A stretch of DNA of 64,000 nt from Lacisediminihabitans sp046156175 (GTDB lineage: Bacteria > Actinomycetota > Actinomycetes > Actinomycetales > Microbacteriaceae): assembly GCF_046156175.1 (NCBI RefSeq), contig NZ_JAYLVL010000003.1, positions 248,001 through 312,000 of the forward strand, read 5' to 3'. Below the pieces are notes generated by a model. The model searched no databases and had not been told where the DNA came from. It saw nothing but the letters and a program-made list of their open reading frames with translations. Made by a program: the position numbers and the translations under genes. Below, one piece after another: positions 8,488 to 17,260 of the stretch (its first letter is position 1; each line of letters starts with the position of its first letter).

Positions 8488-9891
8488 ATGATGGACACCA
8501 CCTACGACCTGATCGTGATCGGCGCCGGCGCCGTCGGGGAGAACATCGCCGACCGCGCGGTGCAGGACGGCCTCACCGCCCTGCTCGTCGAGAGCGAACT
8601 GGTGGGCGGCGAGTGCTCGTACTGGGCTTGCATGCCCTCCAAGGTGCTGTTGCGGGCCGGTATCGTGCTGCGAGCCGCGAAGGCTGTCGGCGGCGCCAGC
8701 GAGGCGGTGAAGGGCGGGGTGGACGTCGCCGCCACCTTCGCCCGGCGCGACAGTTTCACCCACGACTGGGACGACGAGAGCCAGGTGAAGTGGGTCGAAG
8801 GGGCGGGCATCTCCCTCGTCCGCGGCCACGCGCGTCTCACCGGTGAGAAGCAGGTCACCGTCGATGGCACCGTATACACCGCGCGGCACGCTGTGGCCGT
8901 GAGTGTGGGATCCGATCCTCTGCTGCCCGCGATCCCGGGCCTCGCGGAGGTCTCCCCGTGGACCAGCCGGGATGCGACGAGCGCGAAAGTCGCTCCGAAG
9001 CGGCTCGCGATCATCGGCGGCGGAGTCGTCGGGGTCGAGATGGCGACGGCGTACCAGAGCTTCGGCACCGAGGTCACCATCATCGCGCGCTCCGGCCTCC
9101 TCGGCACCCAGGAGCCTTTCGCGGGCGAACTGGTGATGGCATCCCTGGAGAGATTCGGCGCGACGGTGCTGATGGGCGTGGAGACCACCTCCGCCCGTCG
9201 GGATGACGACGGTGTCACCCTCGCTCTCGACGACGGCTCGACTGTCGTCGTCGACGAGGTGCTCGTCGCGATCGGACGCGTGCCCCGCACCGGCGACCTG
9301 GGGTTCGAGAACATCGGTCTGACCCCCGGCGACTGGCTCGAGGTCGACGACACCATGCTGGTGAAGGGCTTCGACTGGCTGTACGCCTGCGGGGATGTCA
9401 ATCATCGCGCGCTGCTCACCCACCAGGGAAAGTACCAGGCTCGTGCCGCGGGCGATGTCATCGCGGCCCGTGCCCTCGGTACCGGAGTGCACGACAACCG
9501 ATTCGGAAAGCACGCCGCCACCGCGGACCACGAGATGGTGCCCCAGGTGACGTTCAGCGACCCGGAGGTGGCATCCGTGGGACTCACGGCCGCGGCGGCT
9601 GAGAAGGCCGGGTACGACATCCGTGTGGTCGACTACGACCTCGGCTCGGTGGCCGGCTCCGCTGTTCAGGCCGACGGTTACGAGGGCAAGGCGCGCATGG
9701 TCGTGGATGAGAAACGCGCGGTGATCATCGGCGTCACCTTCGTGGGGCAGGATGTCTCGGAGCTGCTGCACGCGGCGACGATCGCCATCGTCGGTGAGGT
9801 GCCGATCGATCGGCTGTGGCATGCGGTGCCGGCTTACCCCACCATGAACGAGATCTGGCTGCGGCTGTTGGAGACCTACGGGCGCCCCTGA
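8488..9891 (+). CDS. FAD-dependent pyridine nucleotide-disulfide oxidoreductase
   Basis: 467 residues, the usual length for dihydrolipoamide dehydrogenase and mercuric reductase relatives. It has an FAD-binding GAGAVGENIAD (12-22), the redox-active CxxxxC in GGECSYWACMPSK (Cys43 and Cys48), an NAD(P)-binding GGGVVGVEMA near residue 176 and the second FAD contact YACGDVN near 296. The C-terminal interface region lacks the His-x4-Glu of true lipoamide dehydrogenases (a VPAYPTMNEIW motif is present instead), so the disulfide substrate is unknown. The ATG has a GGGAG ribosome binding site. The gene follows the peroxiredoxin by 34 bp and could supply it with electrons; this is inference. Confidence 0.88.
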   Translation: MMDTTYDLIVIGAGAVGENIADRAVQDGLTALLVESELVGGECSYWACMPSKVLLRAGIVLRAAKAVGGASEAVKGGVDVAATFARRDSFTHDWDDESQVKWVEGAGISLVRGHARLTGEKQVTVDGTVYTARHAVAVSVGSDPLLPAIPGLAEVSPWTSRDATSAKVAPKRLAIIGGGVVGVEMATAYQSFGTEVTIIARSGLLGTQEPFAGELVMASLERFGATVLMGVETTSARRDDDGVTLALDDGSTVVVDEVLVAIGRVPRTGDLGFENIGLTPGDWLEVDDTMLVKGFDWLYACGDVNHRALLTHQGKYQARAAGDVIAARALGTGVHDNRFGKHAATADHEMVPQVTFSDPEVASVGLTAAAAEKAGYDIRVVDYDLGSVAGSAVQADGYEGKARMVVDEKRAVIIGVTFVGQDVSELLHAATIAIVGEVPIDRLWHAVPAYPTMNEIWLRLLETYGRP

Positions 9892-9905
9892 GCGGACCCG
9901 CCGAC

Positions 9906-11138
9906 TCAGCCGAAGCTCGCGTACACCCCGATGAGCGCGGTGGCGGTGGCGGCCCAGGTGAATCCCTCGGCGTAGTGCCGGGCGAATCCAGACAGCCGCT
10001 GAAGACCGGCCCCGTCGTCGAGCAGGGAGACTGTCGCCTGCGCCCAGGCCCGGGGGTCTCGCGAGTCGACGAGCAGCCCGGACACTCCAGAAGACACCGA
10101 CTCGACCAGGCCGCCCCCGCGGAATGCGATCACCGGGGTGCCGCTGGCCGCAGATTCAAGTGCCACGAGGCCGAAGGTCTCCGAGTGCGAGGGCACGAGA
10201 GTGACCGTGGCGATGGCGAGGAGGTCGGCGAGGCGCTCCCGCGACAGCGCCCCGGCGAATCGCACCTCCGCGAGCACTCCGAGTTCGGCGGCGATCGACT
10301 GCAGGGATGCCGCATAGCCGTCTTCTCCGGGAGTCGCCTCCCCCGCGACCACGAGTACCGCGGCGGAGTCTCGCAGAGCATGCAACTCGGCGAGCACCCG
10401 GATCGCGAGTTCCTGGTCCTTGAGCGGCTGCACCCGGCCGACGACGGCGATGATCGGGCGCCCGGCGGCGATCCCGAGTTCGCGACGCACGCGCGAGTCC
10501 GCCGCATCCGCCCGCGTCGGCGTGAAGAGTTCGACGTCCACGCCGGGCGGAATGACCAAGACCCGATCAGCAGGCGCTCGCACCGCGTCGATGAGTGATG
10601 ACACCTCGGCGGACGAGCCAGCGACGATGGCACTCGCCTGGTTCGCGAGATACATCTCGGTGAGCAGTCTTCTCTCGGGTTCTGAAGTCTGCCCGGGCGC
10701 GAGGTTCGCATTCTTCATGGCCCCGAGGGTGTGGAAGCTCTGCACGAAGGGCAGCCCCAATTCGAGCGCGACGGGCAGAGTCGCGAGCCCGCTGAGCCAA
10801 TAGTGGGCGTGGATGATGTCGTAGCGCGGTGAGGTGCGGCCCGTGAGCTGCGCCACCGCCTCGCCGAACTCGTCGGCGACCTCGCCGAGCCGATCCTTCG
10901 CGATCACTCCCCGGCCCCCGGCCGCCAGTTCGTGGAGCACGACGCCGTCGGCAAGGGAGGTGACGGCGGCACTGCCGGTGGCCCGGGTGATGAGGTCGAC
11001 CTCGACCCCGCGCGCCGCCAACTCCGTCGCCGTCGCGAGCAGCGACACGTTCATGCCGCCGGAGTCTCCGCTTCCCGCGAGTGCCGCGGGCGAGGTGTGC
11101 ATCGAAACGAGCGCGACTCGGTGCACTGTGCCGGTCAT
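9906..11138 (-). CDS. Glycosyltransferase family 4, MshA-like
   Basis: 410 residues with the GT-B fold of family GT4. The N-terminal glycine-rich acceptor loop GSGDSGGMNV (22-31) and C-terminal SHSETFGLVALESAASGTPV (nucleotide-sugar site with the E-x7-E motif) are intact. The N-terminal pattern VSMHTSPAALAGSGDSGG is that of MshA, which makes the first mycothiol precursor from UDP-GlcNAc and inositol-3-phosphate. A sucrose-phosphate-synthase-like role is the alternative. A SigR/RsrA pair elsewhere in the window fits mycothiol use. The promoter region has TATGAT (minus strand, 11151-11156) 12 nt before the ATG. Confidence 0.85.
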   Translation of the reverse strand: MTGTVHRVALVSMHTSPAALAGSGDSGGMNVSLLATATELAARGVEVDLITRATGSAAVTSLADGVVLHELAAGGRGVIAKDRLGEVADEFGEAVAQLTGRTSPRYDIIHAHYWLSGLATLPVALELGLPFVQSFHTLGAMKNANLAPGQTSEPERRLLTEMYLANQASAIVAGSSAEVSSLIDAVRAPADRVLVIPPGVDVELFTPTRADAADSRVRRELGIAAGRPIIAVVGRVQPLKDQELAIRVLAELHALRDSAAVLVVAGEATPGEDGYAASLQSIAAELGVLAEVRFAGALSRERLADLLAIATVTLVPSHSETFGLVALESAASGTPVIAFRGGGLVESVSSGVSGLLVDSRDPRAWAQATVSLLDDGAGLQRLSGFARHYAEGFTWAATATALIGVYASFG

Positions 11139-11224
11139 GGGTACACCGCGATCATATGAACACTGTAGGGGTGCCGCCCGAGCGGTGGCCGAGCGGGGGC
11201 ACTCGAGGGGTGTAGAAACGACTC

Positions 11225-11653
11225 ATGCCCACCACGACCCGAGCGCTGCAGCGCGCCATGGTGCGGGTGGTCGACCTGGGCACCGTGTTGCCCGGACTCC
11301 GGCTCGTGATGCTGAGCCCGCTTGTCGCCCGCCCGGGGTATTGGTTCGCGAGCCTGTGCGGGCTCGTCTGGGGCGGCATCCTCAGCCGGGGTCGCCTGGC
11401 GCGGGCTGGCGGAGTGATCGTCGCCCGAGGTTGCCCCCGCTGGGCGTTCGGTCGCGGCGGAACGACGATCGGTGCCGTCTACCTCACCCATGACAACGAT
11501 TCCGCGCACGTCTTGCAACACGAAGCGGTGCATCGGGCGCAGTGGAAGCACTACGGCCTCACGTTCATCCCGCTCTATGTCGCAGCGGGACCAGTCGCCG
11601 AACTCAACAGGTTCGAAGTAGAAGCAGGACTAGAGAAAGGGGGCTACCGATGA
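11225..11653 (+). CDS. Conserved protein with HExxH-type motif
   Basis: 142 residues, not assigned to a characterised family. A hydrophobic N-terminal half (about residues 20-60, possibly one or two membrane-dipping helices) precedes a HEAVHRAQW segment (about 103-111), which has the HExxH pattern of zinc peptidases. There is no obvious third ligand, so catalytic activity is unproven. TAGAAA ends 6 nt before the ATG and no ribosome binding site is visible, pointing to a leaderless message. The stop codon overlaps the ATG of the following SDR pseudogene (ATGA). Confidence 0.75.
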   Translation: MPTTTRALQRAMVRVVDLGTVLPGLRLVMLSPLVARPGYWFASLCGLVWGGILSRGRLARAGGVIVARGCPRWAFGRGGTTIGAVYLTHDNDSAHVLQHEAVHRAQWKHYGLTFIPLYVAAGPVAELNRFEVEAGLEKGGYR

Positions 11654-12498
11654 GCGGAGCCAGCGCAGAACTGAGTGGCAGGGTCATCGTGATCACGGGA
11701 GCGAGTTAGGGACTCGGCCGTGCCGCGGCAATCGAACTCTCGACCAGGGGCGCGACGGTCGCGGTAGTGGGTCGCAATGCCGAGCGCACCCGGGCTGTCG
11801 CCGAAGGGGTGGGCGGATTCCCGTTCACCGCGGACTTCGACAGTCTGGCCGCGGTGCGCACCCTCGCCGAGGAGCTGCTCGCGAGCTATCCGCGCATCGA
11901 CGTGCTCGCGAACAATGCGGGCGGGCTGGTGAGCACCCGCGGGCTCTCCGCCGACGGTCACGAGCGCACGTTCCAGCACAATCATCTCGCGCCGTTCCTG
12001 CTCACAAACCTGCTGCTCGAGCGGCTCGCCGAGAGCGCCGGCCGGGTGATCTCCACCGCCAGCGGGGCGAACATGTTCTCGCGGCTCGACCTCGACGACC
12101 TCGACTGGAAAGGTCGCGCATATGCCGGCGGCTGGCTTCCTTACGGCACGAGCAAGCTCGAGACGATCATGTTCATCCGGGAGCTCGCGCGAAGAACTGC
12201 CGGCACCGGGGTCGACGCCTTCTCGTTCCATCCGGGCTTCGTCGCGACCGGTTTCGGCGCGGACTCCGCCCTGCTCAAGTTCGGACAGTTCCTCAGTCGC
12301 GGCTCGCTCGGGATCAGCCCGGAACAGGGAGCGGCCCCGCTCATCCACCTCGCGGCCGAGCGCGACATCGCCTCGCCGAGCGGCACCTACTTCGACGGCC
12401 TCAAGCCGGACGGACGGGAGCGAAAGAGCGCCTCCGATGCCGAGCTGTGTCGGCGGTTGTGGGAGCAGAGCGCCGAGATGGTCAAGCTGCCCGGCTGA
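11650..12498 (+). pseudogene. SDR-family oxidoreductase interrupted by in-frame TAG
   Basis: A short-chain dehydrogenase of about 282 codons. The frame begins with ATG at 11650, overlapping the stop of the preceding gene, and runs through VIVITGAS up to TAG at 11707-11709, then continues with GLGRAAAIEL. The stop therefore replaces the middle residue of the cofactor motif TGASxGLG. The rest of the protein is intact, including NNAG and a YGTSK active-site segment. It resembles the retinol-dehydrogenase/WWOX-like SDR group. Either a recent nonsense mutation or a sequencing error would give this; the remaining frame shows no other damage, and an internal restart (for example GTG 11767) would lack the cofactor loop. 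Confidence 0.85.
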
Positions 12499-12631
12499 GA
12501 ATCGGTCTACGCGTTCTCCGGCGGCCGGTGGAGACACGCGCTGCTCGAGACCGACCTCGAGTTCTTCGCCTGATCCCGGGAGGCCACCGGGTAACCGTGG
12601 GACCCTCGCAGGGCACCCGCGCGGTCCCTCG

Positions 12632-13459
12632 CTAGCAGTACTCGTAGCGGTAGGCCGACTGTCCCTTCGCCACCACATCGCGGTCGCGCAGGATCACCGA
12701 GATGGACTTGCCCTGGGCCGCGCAGGCTTTCTTGTAGGCGCTGCGGGCGTTGTCCGTGTATTCGATCTCGATGACGTGGTTACCGTAGGGCCCCGAGTAG
12801 CTGCCGCACTCGGAGTAGACCTGGCACTCCTCGGCGATGGCGAAGTTGAAACCGACCGAGGTCTTGCCGGTGGTGCCGAGCTCCGACGTGTTCTTCTGGG
12901 CGATGGCGAGGCCGATGGAGTGGGCGTGGGTCGCGAGCAGCTTCGCGTAGGCCACGTTGTCGGCCTTGGTCAGCTTGTTCAGCGACCGGGTCCAGGAGTC
13001 GAGGTTGTCGGGCTCGATGGCCTGGTAGCCCTTCGTCTTGCACCCGTCGATCCAGCGGTTCACGATCTTCGAGATACTGGTGCGCTTCGCCGCGGTGGAG
13101 GTGTCGAGGATGAACTCGCCCGGCCAGTCTGGATCCGTGAGGTTGGTGCCGTTGGCACGCTTCACGAGCAGGTTGCTGTGGTTCGAGGTCCAGAACGAGG
13201 CTTCATCGGGCTGGGTCTGGTACGCGTTGACGTAACAGATGTTGTACTTGCCGGCGACCGGACTCGCACTGCGGTCGCGATCGACGATCGATACCGATCC
13301 TGAGGGCGTATAGGCACCACCGATCTGATAATCAAACTGGCCGTTGACCGGGGGAAGGGCGACCGTCGCCGCCTGCGCCGAGTGGGCCAGACCGGCGCCG
13401 AGCACGATGGCGGTGACCGCCAGAGCCGCGGCGGCGGCAGTCCGAAGTGAAGGTCTCAT
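12632..13459 (-). CDS. Secreted GH114-type endo-alpha-1,4-polygalactosaminidase
   Basis: 275 residues beginning with a typical Sec signal peptide (basic n-region, hydrophobic core, cleavage near AHSAQA-A at about residue 30). The mature part matches the glycoside hydrolase family 114 fold: a FDYQIGGAY N-terminal strand, CYVNAYQ, and YQAIEPDNLDSW, where the acidic residues after the strand are the expected catalytic site. Four or more cysteines fit an extracellular protein. Family enzymes cleave alpha-1,4-galactosamine polymers. The gene stands alone with its own upstream region, and no sugar transport or biosynthesis genes are next to it. Confidence 0.85.
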   Translation of the reverse strand: MRPSLRTAAAAALAVTAIVLGAGLAHSAQAATVALPPVNGQFDYQIGGAYTPSGSVSIVDRDRSASPVAGKYNICYVNAYQTQPDEASFWTSNHSNLLVKRANGTNLTDPDWPGEFILDTSTAAKRTSISKIVNRWIDGCKTKGYQAIEPDNLDSWTRSLNKLTKADNVAYAKLLATHAHSIGLAIAQKNTSELGTTGKTSVGFNFAIAEECQVYSECGSYSGPYGNHVIEIEYTDNARSAYKKACAAQGKSISVILRDRDVVAKGQSAYRYEYC

Positions 13460-13773
13460 GGTCGTCGCCTATCCCCGGTTGCCCCGCCTCGAGCTGCTCC
13501 CTGGCGATGTGTGCCGGATCGTGCCCTCAGGGTGCGCCGGCTGGGTTCTCCGTGATGCGCCAAGGATAGGGACGACGCGGGTGGCGGGCAAGAAACGCGC
13601 ACTCCGCCTGACCGAACTCGCAGCGCCGAGCATCGCCGGGAAAATCGATTCGGGAGTGGTTGGGAGTTGAAACCGACCCAGACCACAATAACCGCCGACT
13701 CGATTCGAACCGGCCCGAACGGCGTCGCTCCGAGTGCCCGCTCGAACCTCCGGACCAGCGATCCCCCGGCCCG
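13460..13773. other. Intergenic region with no recognised feature
   Basis: 314 bp between the divergently placed start of the GH114 gene and the end of the amidase gene. Open frames here are short and lack ribosome binding sites. No tRNA, strong hairpin or repeat was seen. It must hold the promoter of the GH114 gene on the minus strand, but no convincing -35/-10 pair could be picked. Confidence 0.5.
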
Positions 13774-15189
13774 TCACCACTGGGGAGGATGCCGCCGCTG
13801 CCACTGCAGCCGACGTTCGAGTTGCGCGCCGATGGCCAGCAACACATGCTCACCGCCCGGCCGGCCGACAAGCTGAACCCCCATCGGCAGGCCCTCGGCG
13901 GTCTGGGCGACGGGCAGGGTGATCGCGGGCAGCCCCGTGACGTTCGCGAAGGAGGTGAAGGGCGTGTACTGCACCTGCTGGGCGAAATTGCGCTCCGCAT
14001 CCTCCGCGTCGTACCAGCCGACCGGACGGGGCGTCATCGCCAGGCTCGGGGTGATCACCGCGTCGAACCGGCGGAACTGACGGATGATCGACCGCTCGAA
14101 CTCGACGAGAGCACCGAGGGCGCTCGACAGCTCCCTGGCGGACACCTGCCTTCCCCGCAGCACCAGCCACTTCGTGAGCGGCTCGAGAAGCTCGAGCTGC
14201 TCTCCCTCCGCGGGGATGCCAGCGGCACCGGCCTGCCAGATGGTTCGAAAGTTCGGGGCGTAGGACTCGTCCGGTTCGAGAGCGAACTCCTCGATGCCGT
14301 GCCCGACCGCGTCGAGCTCAGACACGGCGAGGGCGAGGGCCGCGGATGCTTCGGGCGCGATCTCGATGTCGTAGGCGTCGTCCCACGGCGAAGTCGTCAT
14401 CACGCCGAGCTGGAACCGACCCTCACCGCGCACCGCGGCGTTGAGCAGTGCTCCACCGTCCCAGCGCGGCGCCCGAACGGTGAAGGGATAGTCGCCGCCC
14501 TCGATGAGGGCATCGAGCAGCATCGCGGCATCCGCCACGGTGCGCGCCAGCGGGCCGGGTACGACAAGGCCGCCGAGGGAGCTCAGCCCCGTGCCGCTTG
14601 GCACGAGGCCGCGGGAGGGTTTGAGGCCGACCAGGCCGCATGCCGCCGCGGGAATGCGAACTGAGCCGCCGCCGTCGGAACCGGGCGCGAAGGGCAACAG
14701 TCCGGCCGCGACCGCCACGGCGGCACCCCCGCTGGAGCCACCAGCTCCGAGGGCGGTGTTCCAGGGAGTGCGCGCGGGCGGAGCGACAAGACTCTCGGTG
14801 TAGGAGGGGAGGCCGAACTCCGGGGCGCTGGTCTTACCGAGGCTCACTGCGCCCGCGGCATTCAGCGCCTCGACGATGGCATCCGAGCTCTCGGGCACGA
14901 AGTCGCGCATGAGACGTGATCCGTAGCCGGTGCGGACCCCGGCCCGGTTGACGAGGTCCTTGTCGCCGAGCGGGAGCCCCCAGAGCGGTGCGGTCTTGGG
15001 CACCCGGGACGCGAGGGAATCCGCGCGTTCGATGGCGGCCTCCGCGGTCACCGTGACGAAGGCGCCGAGATGGCCGTCGAGCCGTTCGATGCGGTCGAGG
15101 TAGTGCCGGGTGAGCTCGACGGGAGTGACCTCGCCGCGCTGCAACCAGTCCCATTGCTCCTGGGCACTGAGGTGGTGGAGTTCGAACAC
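13774..15189 (-). CDS. Amidase (amidase signature family)
   Basis: 471 residues, typical for the family. The Ser-cisSer-Lys triad is complete: Lys77 in PLGDKDLV, Ser152 in GAGGSSGGAA and nucleophile Ser176 in GSDGGGSVRIPAA. Such enzymes hydrolyse carboxamides; they are also the fold of GatA, but no gatB or gatC lies nearby and the protein is a stand-alone form. Substrate cannot be told. The GTG start has no ribosome binding site and lies 6 nt after a TAGGCT box on the minus strand, so the message is likely leaderless. It is divergent from the LCP gene, with only 36 bp between starts. Confidence 0.92.
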   Translation of the reverse strand: MFELHHLSAQEQWDWLQRGEVTPVELTRHYLDRIERLDGHLGAFVTVTAEAAIERADSLASRVPKTAPLWGLPLGDKDLVNRAGVRTGYGSRLMRDFVPESSDAIVEALNAAGAVSLGKTSAPEFGLPSYTESLVAPPARTPWNTALGAGGSSGGAAVAVAAGLLPFAPGSDGGGSVRIPAAACGLVGLKPSRGLVPSGTGLSSLGGLVVPGPLARTVADAAMLLDALIEGGDYPFTVRAPRWDGGALLNAAVRGEGRFQLGVMTTSPWDDAYDIEIAPEASAALALAVSELDAVGHGIEEFALEPDESYAPNFRTIWQAGAAGIPAEGEQLELLEPLTKWLVLRGRQVSARELSSALGALVEFERSIIRQFRRFDAVITPSLAMTPRPVGWYDAEDAERNFAQQVQYTPFTSFANVTGLPAITLPVAQTAEGLPMGVQLVGRPGGEHVLLAIGAQLERRLQWQRRHPPQW

Positions 15190-15195
15190 CCTTCG

Positions 15196-15201
15196 AGCCT
15201 A
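15196..15201 (-). promoter_or_regulatory. -10 box of leaderless amidase promoter
   Basis: TAGGCT on the minus strand, 6 nt before the GTG at 15189. Confidence 0.5.
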
Positions 15202-15211
15202 GGTCGTCGGC

Positions 15212-15217
15212 TAGGGT
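15212..15217 (+). promoter_or_regulatory. -10 box of leaderless LCP-gene promoter
   Basis: TAGGGT, 8 nt before the ATG at 15226, with no ribosome binding site between. Confidence 0.45.
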
Positions 15218-15225
15218 CTGGTGCT

Positions 15226-16446
15226 ATGCCCAGCTCCCGCATGCCTCCCGTTGCCCGCCACGGCCGACTGCCGCGCTCCCGCCCCGCGGTGACGGTGCTC
15301 GGCTTCATCGCTTCCGCGCTCGCCGTGGTGCTCGTCAGCGCAGGGGCCGTCGCCGGCTTCGCTGTCTACGACGTCGCGAAGAGCGTCAAGCCGGGAGTGA
15401 AACTCATCGGGCAGACCGAGGGTCCCCCGCCGGATATCGGAAGTTTCGAGGGAGGCATCAACGTGCTGGTCGCCGCGAGCGACAGCGGTGGCGGGGATGT
15501 GGGCACCTATGGCAAGCGTGGAGAGCACCTCAACGACGTGACCATGCTGCTTCACGTCTCCGCCGACCACAGCAACGCGACAGTCGTGAGCTTCCCCCGC
15601 GACCTCATCGTGCCGATCGCGTCCTGCCCGAAACCCGAGGGCGGCAACTTTCCAGCCCAGACCAACAAGATCAATGTCGCGCTCACCTACGGCGGGTTGC
15701 CCTGCATCGTGAAGACCGTCGAGAATCTCACCGGCCTCACGATCCCCTACGCGGCCCTCACCGAGTTCCAGGGAGTGGTCGGGCTCTCCAATGCCGTCGG
15801 CGGAGTCACGGTCTGCATCGCCAAGGCGATCCACGACGAGCAGATCCACTTCGACCTGGATGCCGGGCAGCAAACACTCGTCGGCCAGGATGCGGTGCAG
15901 TTCCTCCGGGTGCGCTACGGCGTCGGCGACGGCAGCGACCTCGCCCGTATCAGCAACCAACAGCTCTTCCTCTCCGCGCTCGTGCGCAAGATCAAGACAC
16001 CGGAGACCCTCGGCAACCCGGTGAAGGATTACGCGCTCGCCAAGGCCGTGATCGACAACACCACCCGCTCCGATTCGCTGAACAACCTGACGACCCTGGT
16101 GAGCATGGCCCTCGCGGTCAAGGACATCAGCTTCGACAAGGTGGTCTTCGTCCAGTACCCCGGCAGCTATGGTTCGGCGGCCGGCCAGAACGGGGTGCTG
16201 CCGATCCGCAGCGCGGCAGAGGTGCTGTTCACCGCGTTGAAGAACGACCAGCCGGTCTCGCTCACCGGCAAGACCGGAGACGGCACGACGACCGATCCTT
16301 CGGCGACGACACCGCCGAATCCGGCGGGCTCCACGCCCCCGAGCGGGGCAGCGACGGGTGCGCCGGGAGTCGCCCTGCCGAGCAGCGCGACCGGGCAGAC
16401 TGCGGCGCAGGCGACCTGCACGAAGGGGCAGCGCGCAAAGGGCTGA
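15226..16446 (+). CDS. LytR-CpsA-Psr (LCP) family protein
   Basis: 406 residues. A short cytoplasmic N-terminus with several arginines is followed by one membrane helix (about residues 22-46) and an extracellular LCP domain (about 75-230) containing SFPRDLIVPI and the RYGVGDGSDLARISNQQ segment, which corresponds to the conserved Arg/Asp/Gln motif that binds the polyprenyl pyrophosphate head group. LCP enzymes attach teichoic acids or other glycopolymers to peptidoglycan. The last 80 residues are a Thr/Pro/Gly-rich tail that looks disordered. The ATG at 15226 was chosen because a TAGGGT box precedes it; longer upstream reading would cross the divergent amidase start. Confidence 0.9.
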   Translation: MPSSRMPPVARHGRLPRSRPAVTVLGFIASALAVVLVSAGAVAGFAVYDVAKSVKPGVKLIGQTEGPPPDIGSFEGGINVLVAASDSGGGDVGTYGKRGEHLNDVTMLLHVSADHSNATVVSFPRDLIVPIASCPKPEGGNFPAQTNKINVALTYGGLPCIVKTVENLTGLTIPYAALTEFQGVVGLSNAVGGVTVCIAKAIHDEQIHFDLDAGQQTLVGQDAVQFLRVRYGVGDGSDLARISNQQLFLSALVRKIKTPETLGNPVKDYALAKAVIDNTTRSDSLNNLTTLVSMALAVKDISFDKVVFVQYPGSYGSAAGQNGVLPIRSAAEVLFTALKNDQPVSLTGKTGDGTTTDPSATTPPNPAGSTPPSGAATGAPGVALPSSATGQTAAQATCTKGQRAKG

Positions 16447-16468
16447 GTCGCCTGGTGCGGCCGGTCCG

Positions 16469-16834
16469 CTATTCGAGCTCGAGTCGGAGCTGACGCAGGA
16501 GGGTCTCGAAGGCGGCAGGAGCATCCGCCACGACCCGACGCCCGGTGAAGCGCCCGAGCGAGCGAGCGGTCTGTGCCACGTTCAACATGACGTGCTCGAC
16601 ATGCGATCCGCGTTCGTCCGGGACCACCCGATACTCGCCGCGGTACCACCAGCCGCCCTGGGACACGATGAGGAACGCTGAGGGATCAGCGAGGTAGAGG
16701 CTGTCGGAGGATTCGCTCGGGCGGAAACGGGCGTCGAGTGCTGCGAAGACCGCGGCAGGCCTGGCGCGCAGATGACCGCTCAGGGTGTGGAGCACGAGAT
16801 AGCTCTCGGGGCGGCTGCGAGGCGCTTCGGGCAT
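16469..16834 (-). CDS. Small SRPBCC-like hypothetical protein
   Basis: 121 residues without a recognised catalytic motif. The alternation of strands and the long C-terminal helix (DAPAAFETLLRQLRLELE) resemble polyketide-cyclase/START-like (SRPBCC) domains, which bind hydrophobic ligands; this is a fold guess. The gene converges on the LCP gene with 22 bp between stops. A TACAGT box on the minus strand (16841-16846) lies 6 nt before the ATG, so the message is probably leaderless. Confidence 0.65.
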   Translation of the reverse strand: MPEAPRSRPESYLVLHTLSGHLRARPAAVFAALDARFRPSESSDSLYLADPSAFLIVSQGGWWYRGEYRVVPDERGSHVEHVMLNVAQTARSLGRFTGRRVVADAPAAFETLLRQLRLELE

Positions 16835-16840
16835 CCCCCG

Positions 16841-16846
16841 ACTGTA
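16841..16846 (-). promoter_or_regulatory. -10 box of leaderless promoter
   Basis: TACAGT on the minus strand, 6 nt before the ATG at 16834. Confidence 0.4.
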
Positions 16847-16892
16847 GCGCCCGCGTGGCGACGCATCTGCACCGGGGATTCCCCCGCATCGA

Positions 16893-16898
16893 TATTCT
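16893..16898 (+). promoter_or_regulatory. -10 box of SMR/TetR operon
   Basis: TATTCT, overlapping by one base the palindromic operator at 16898-16913. Transcription would start inside the operator. Confidence 0.4.
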
Positions 16899-16913
16899 GG
16901 TACATTTGTACCA
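16898..16913. promoter_or_regulatory. Palindromic operator, likely for the TetR-type repressor
   Basis: TGGTACA-TT-TGTACCA, a perfect 7+2+7 inverted repeat between the -10 box and the AGGAG ribosome binding site of the SMR pump gene. Position and symmetry suit repression by the TetR-family protein encoded at 17261. Confidence 0.6.
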
Positions 16914-16929
16914 ATCTTAGGAGTACAGC

Positions 16930-17259
16930 ATGGGATATCTCTTCCTCGCCGGTGCGATCGTGGCCGAAGTGATCGCGACCACGGCCCTCAAGTTCGCCAC
17001 CGGGGATGGCGCGAACAAGATCGTGCCCTACGCGATAGTGACCGTTGGCTACATCGCCGCCTTCGCCATGCTCTCCCAGTCGCTCACCAAGGGAGTGCCG
17101 CTCGGAATCGCCTATGCGATCTGGGCCGGCGTGGGAGTCGTGCTGGTGGTCGTGATCAGCTGGCTGTTCTTCAAGGAGCCTCTCACCCTCGTGCAGATCG
17201 CCGGAATGGTGCTCGTGATCGGCGGCGTCACGATGCTCGAACTCGGTGGGAAGCACTGA
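16930..17259 (+). CDS. SMR-family multidrug efflux protein
   Basis: 109 residues with four membrane helices, the standard form of small multidrug resistance pumps (EmrE/QacE). The essential glutamate in helix 1 is present (Glu14 in AIVAEVIATTALK), and helix 3 carries the AIWAGVGVV motif. Such proteins export cationic compounds or guanidinium as dimers in exchange for protons. AGGAG (16919-16923) stands 6 nt before the ATG. The next gene is a TetR-type regulator starting one base after this stop codon, and a palindromic operator lies in front, so the pair is probably an autoregulated efflux unit. Confidence 0.93.
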   Translation: MGYLFLAGAIVAEVIATTALKFATGDGANKIVPYAIVTVGYIAAFAMLSQSLTKGVPLGIAYAIWAGVGVVLVVVISWLFFKEPLTLVQIAGMVLVIGGVTMLELGGKH

Positions 17260-17260
17260 C

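Noticed and set aside
9892..9905. Terminator between the flavin disulfide reductase and the glycosyltransferase
   Set aside because: Only a weak GAGCGG/CCGACTC pairing and no T-tract in a 14-bp gap.
12499..12573. Short in-frame continuation after the SDR stop, ending in ETDLEFFA
   Set aside because: 24 codons look protein-like and might be the tail of a lost gene, but there is no start, no ribosome binding site and no recognised family.
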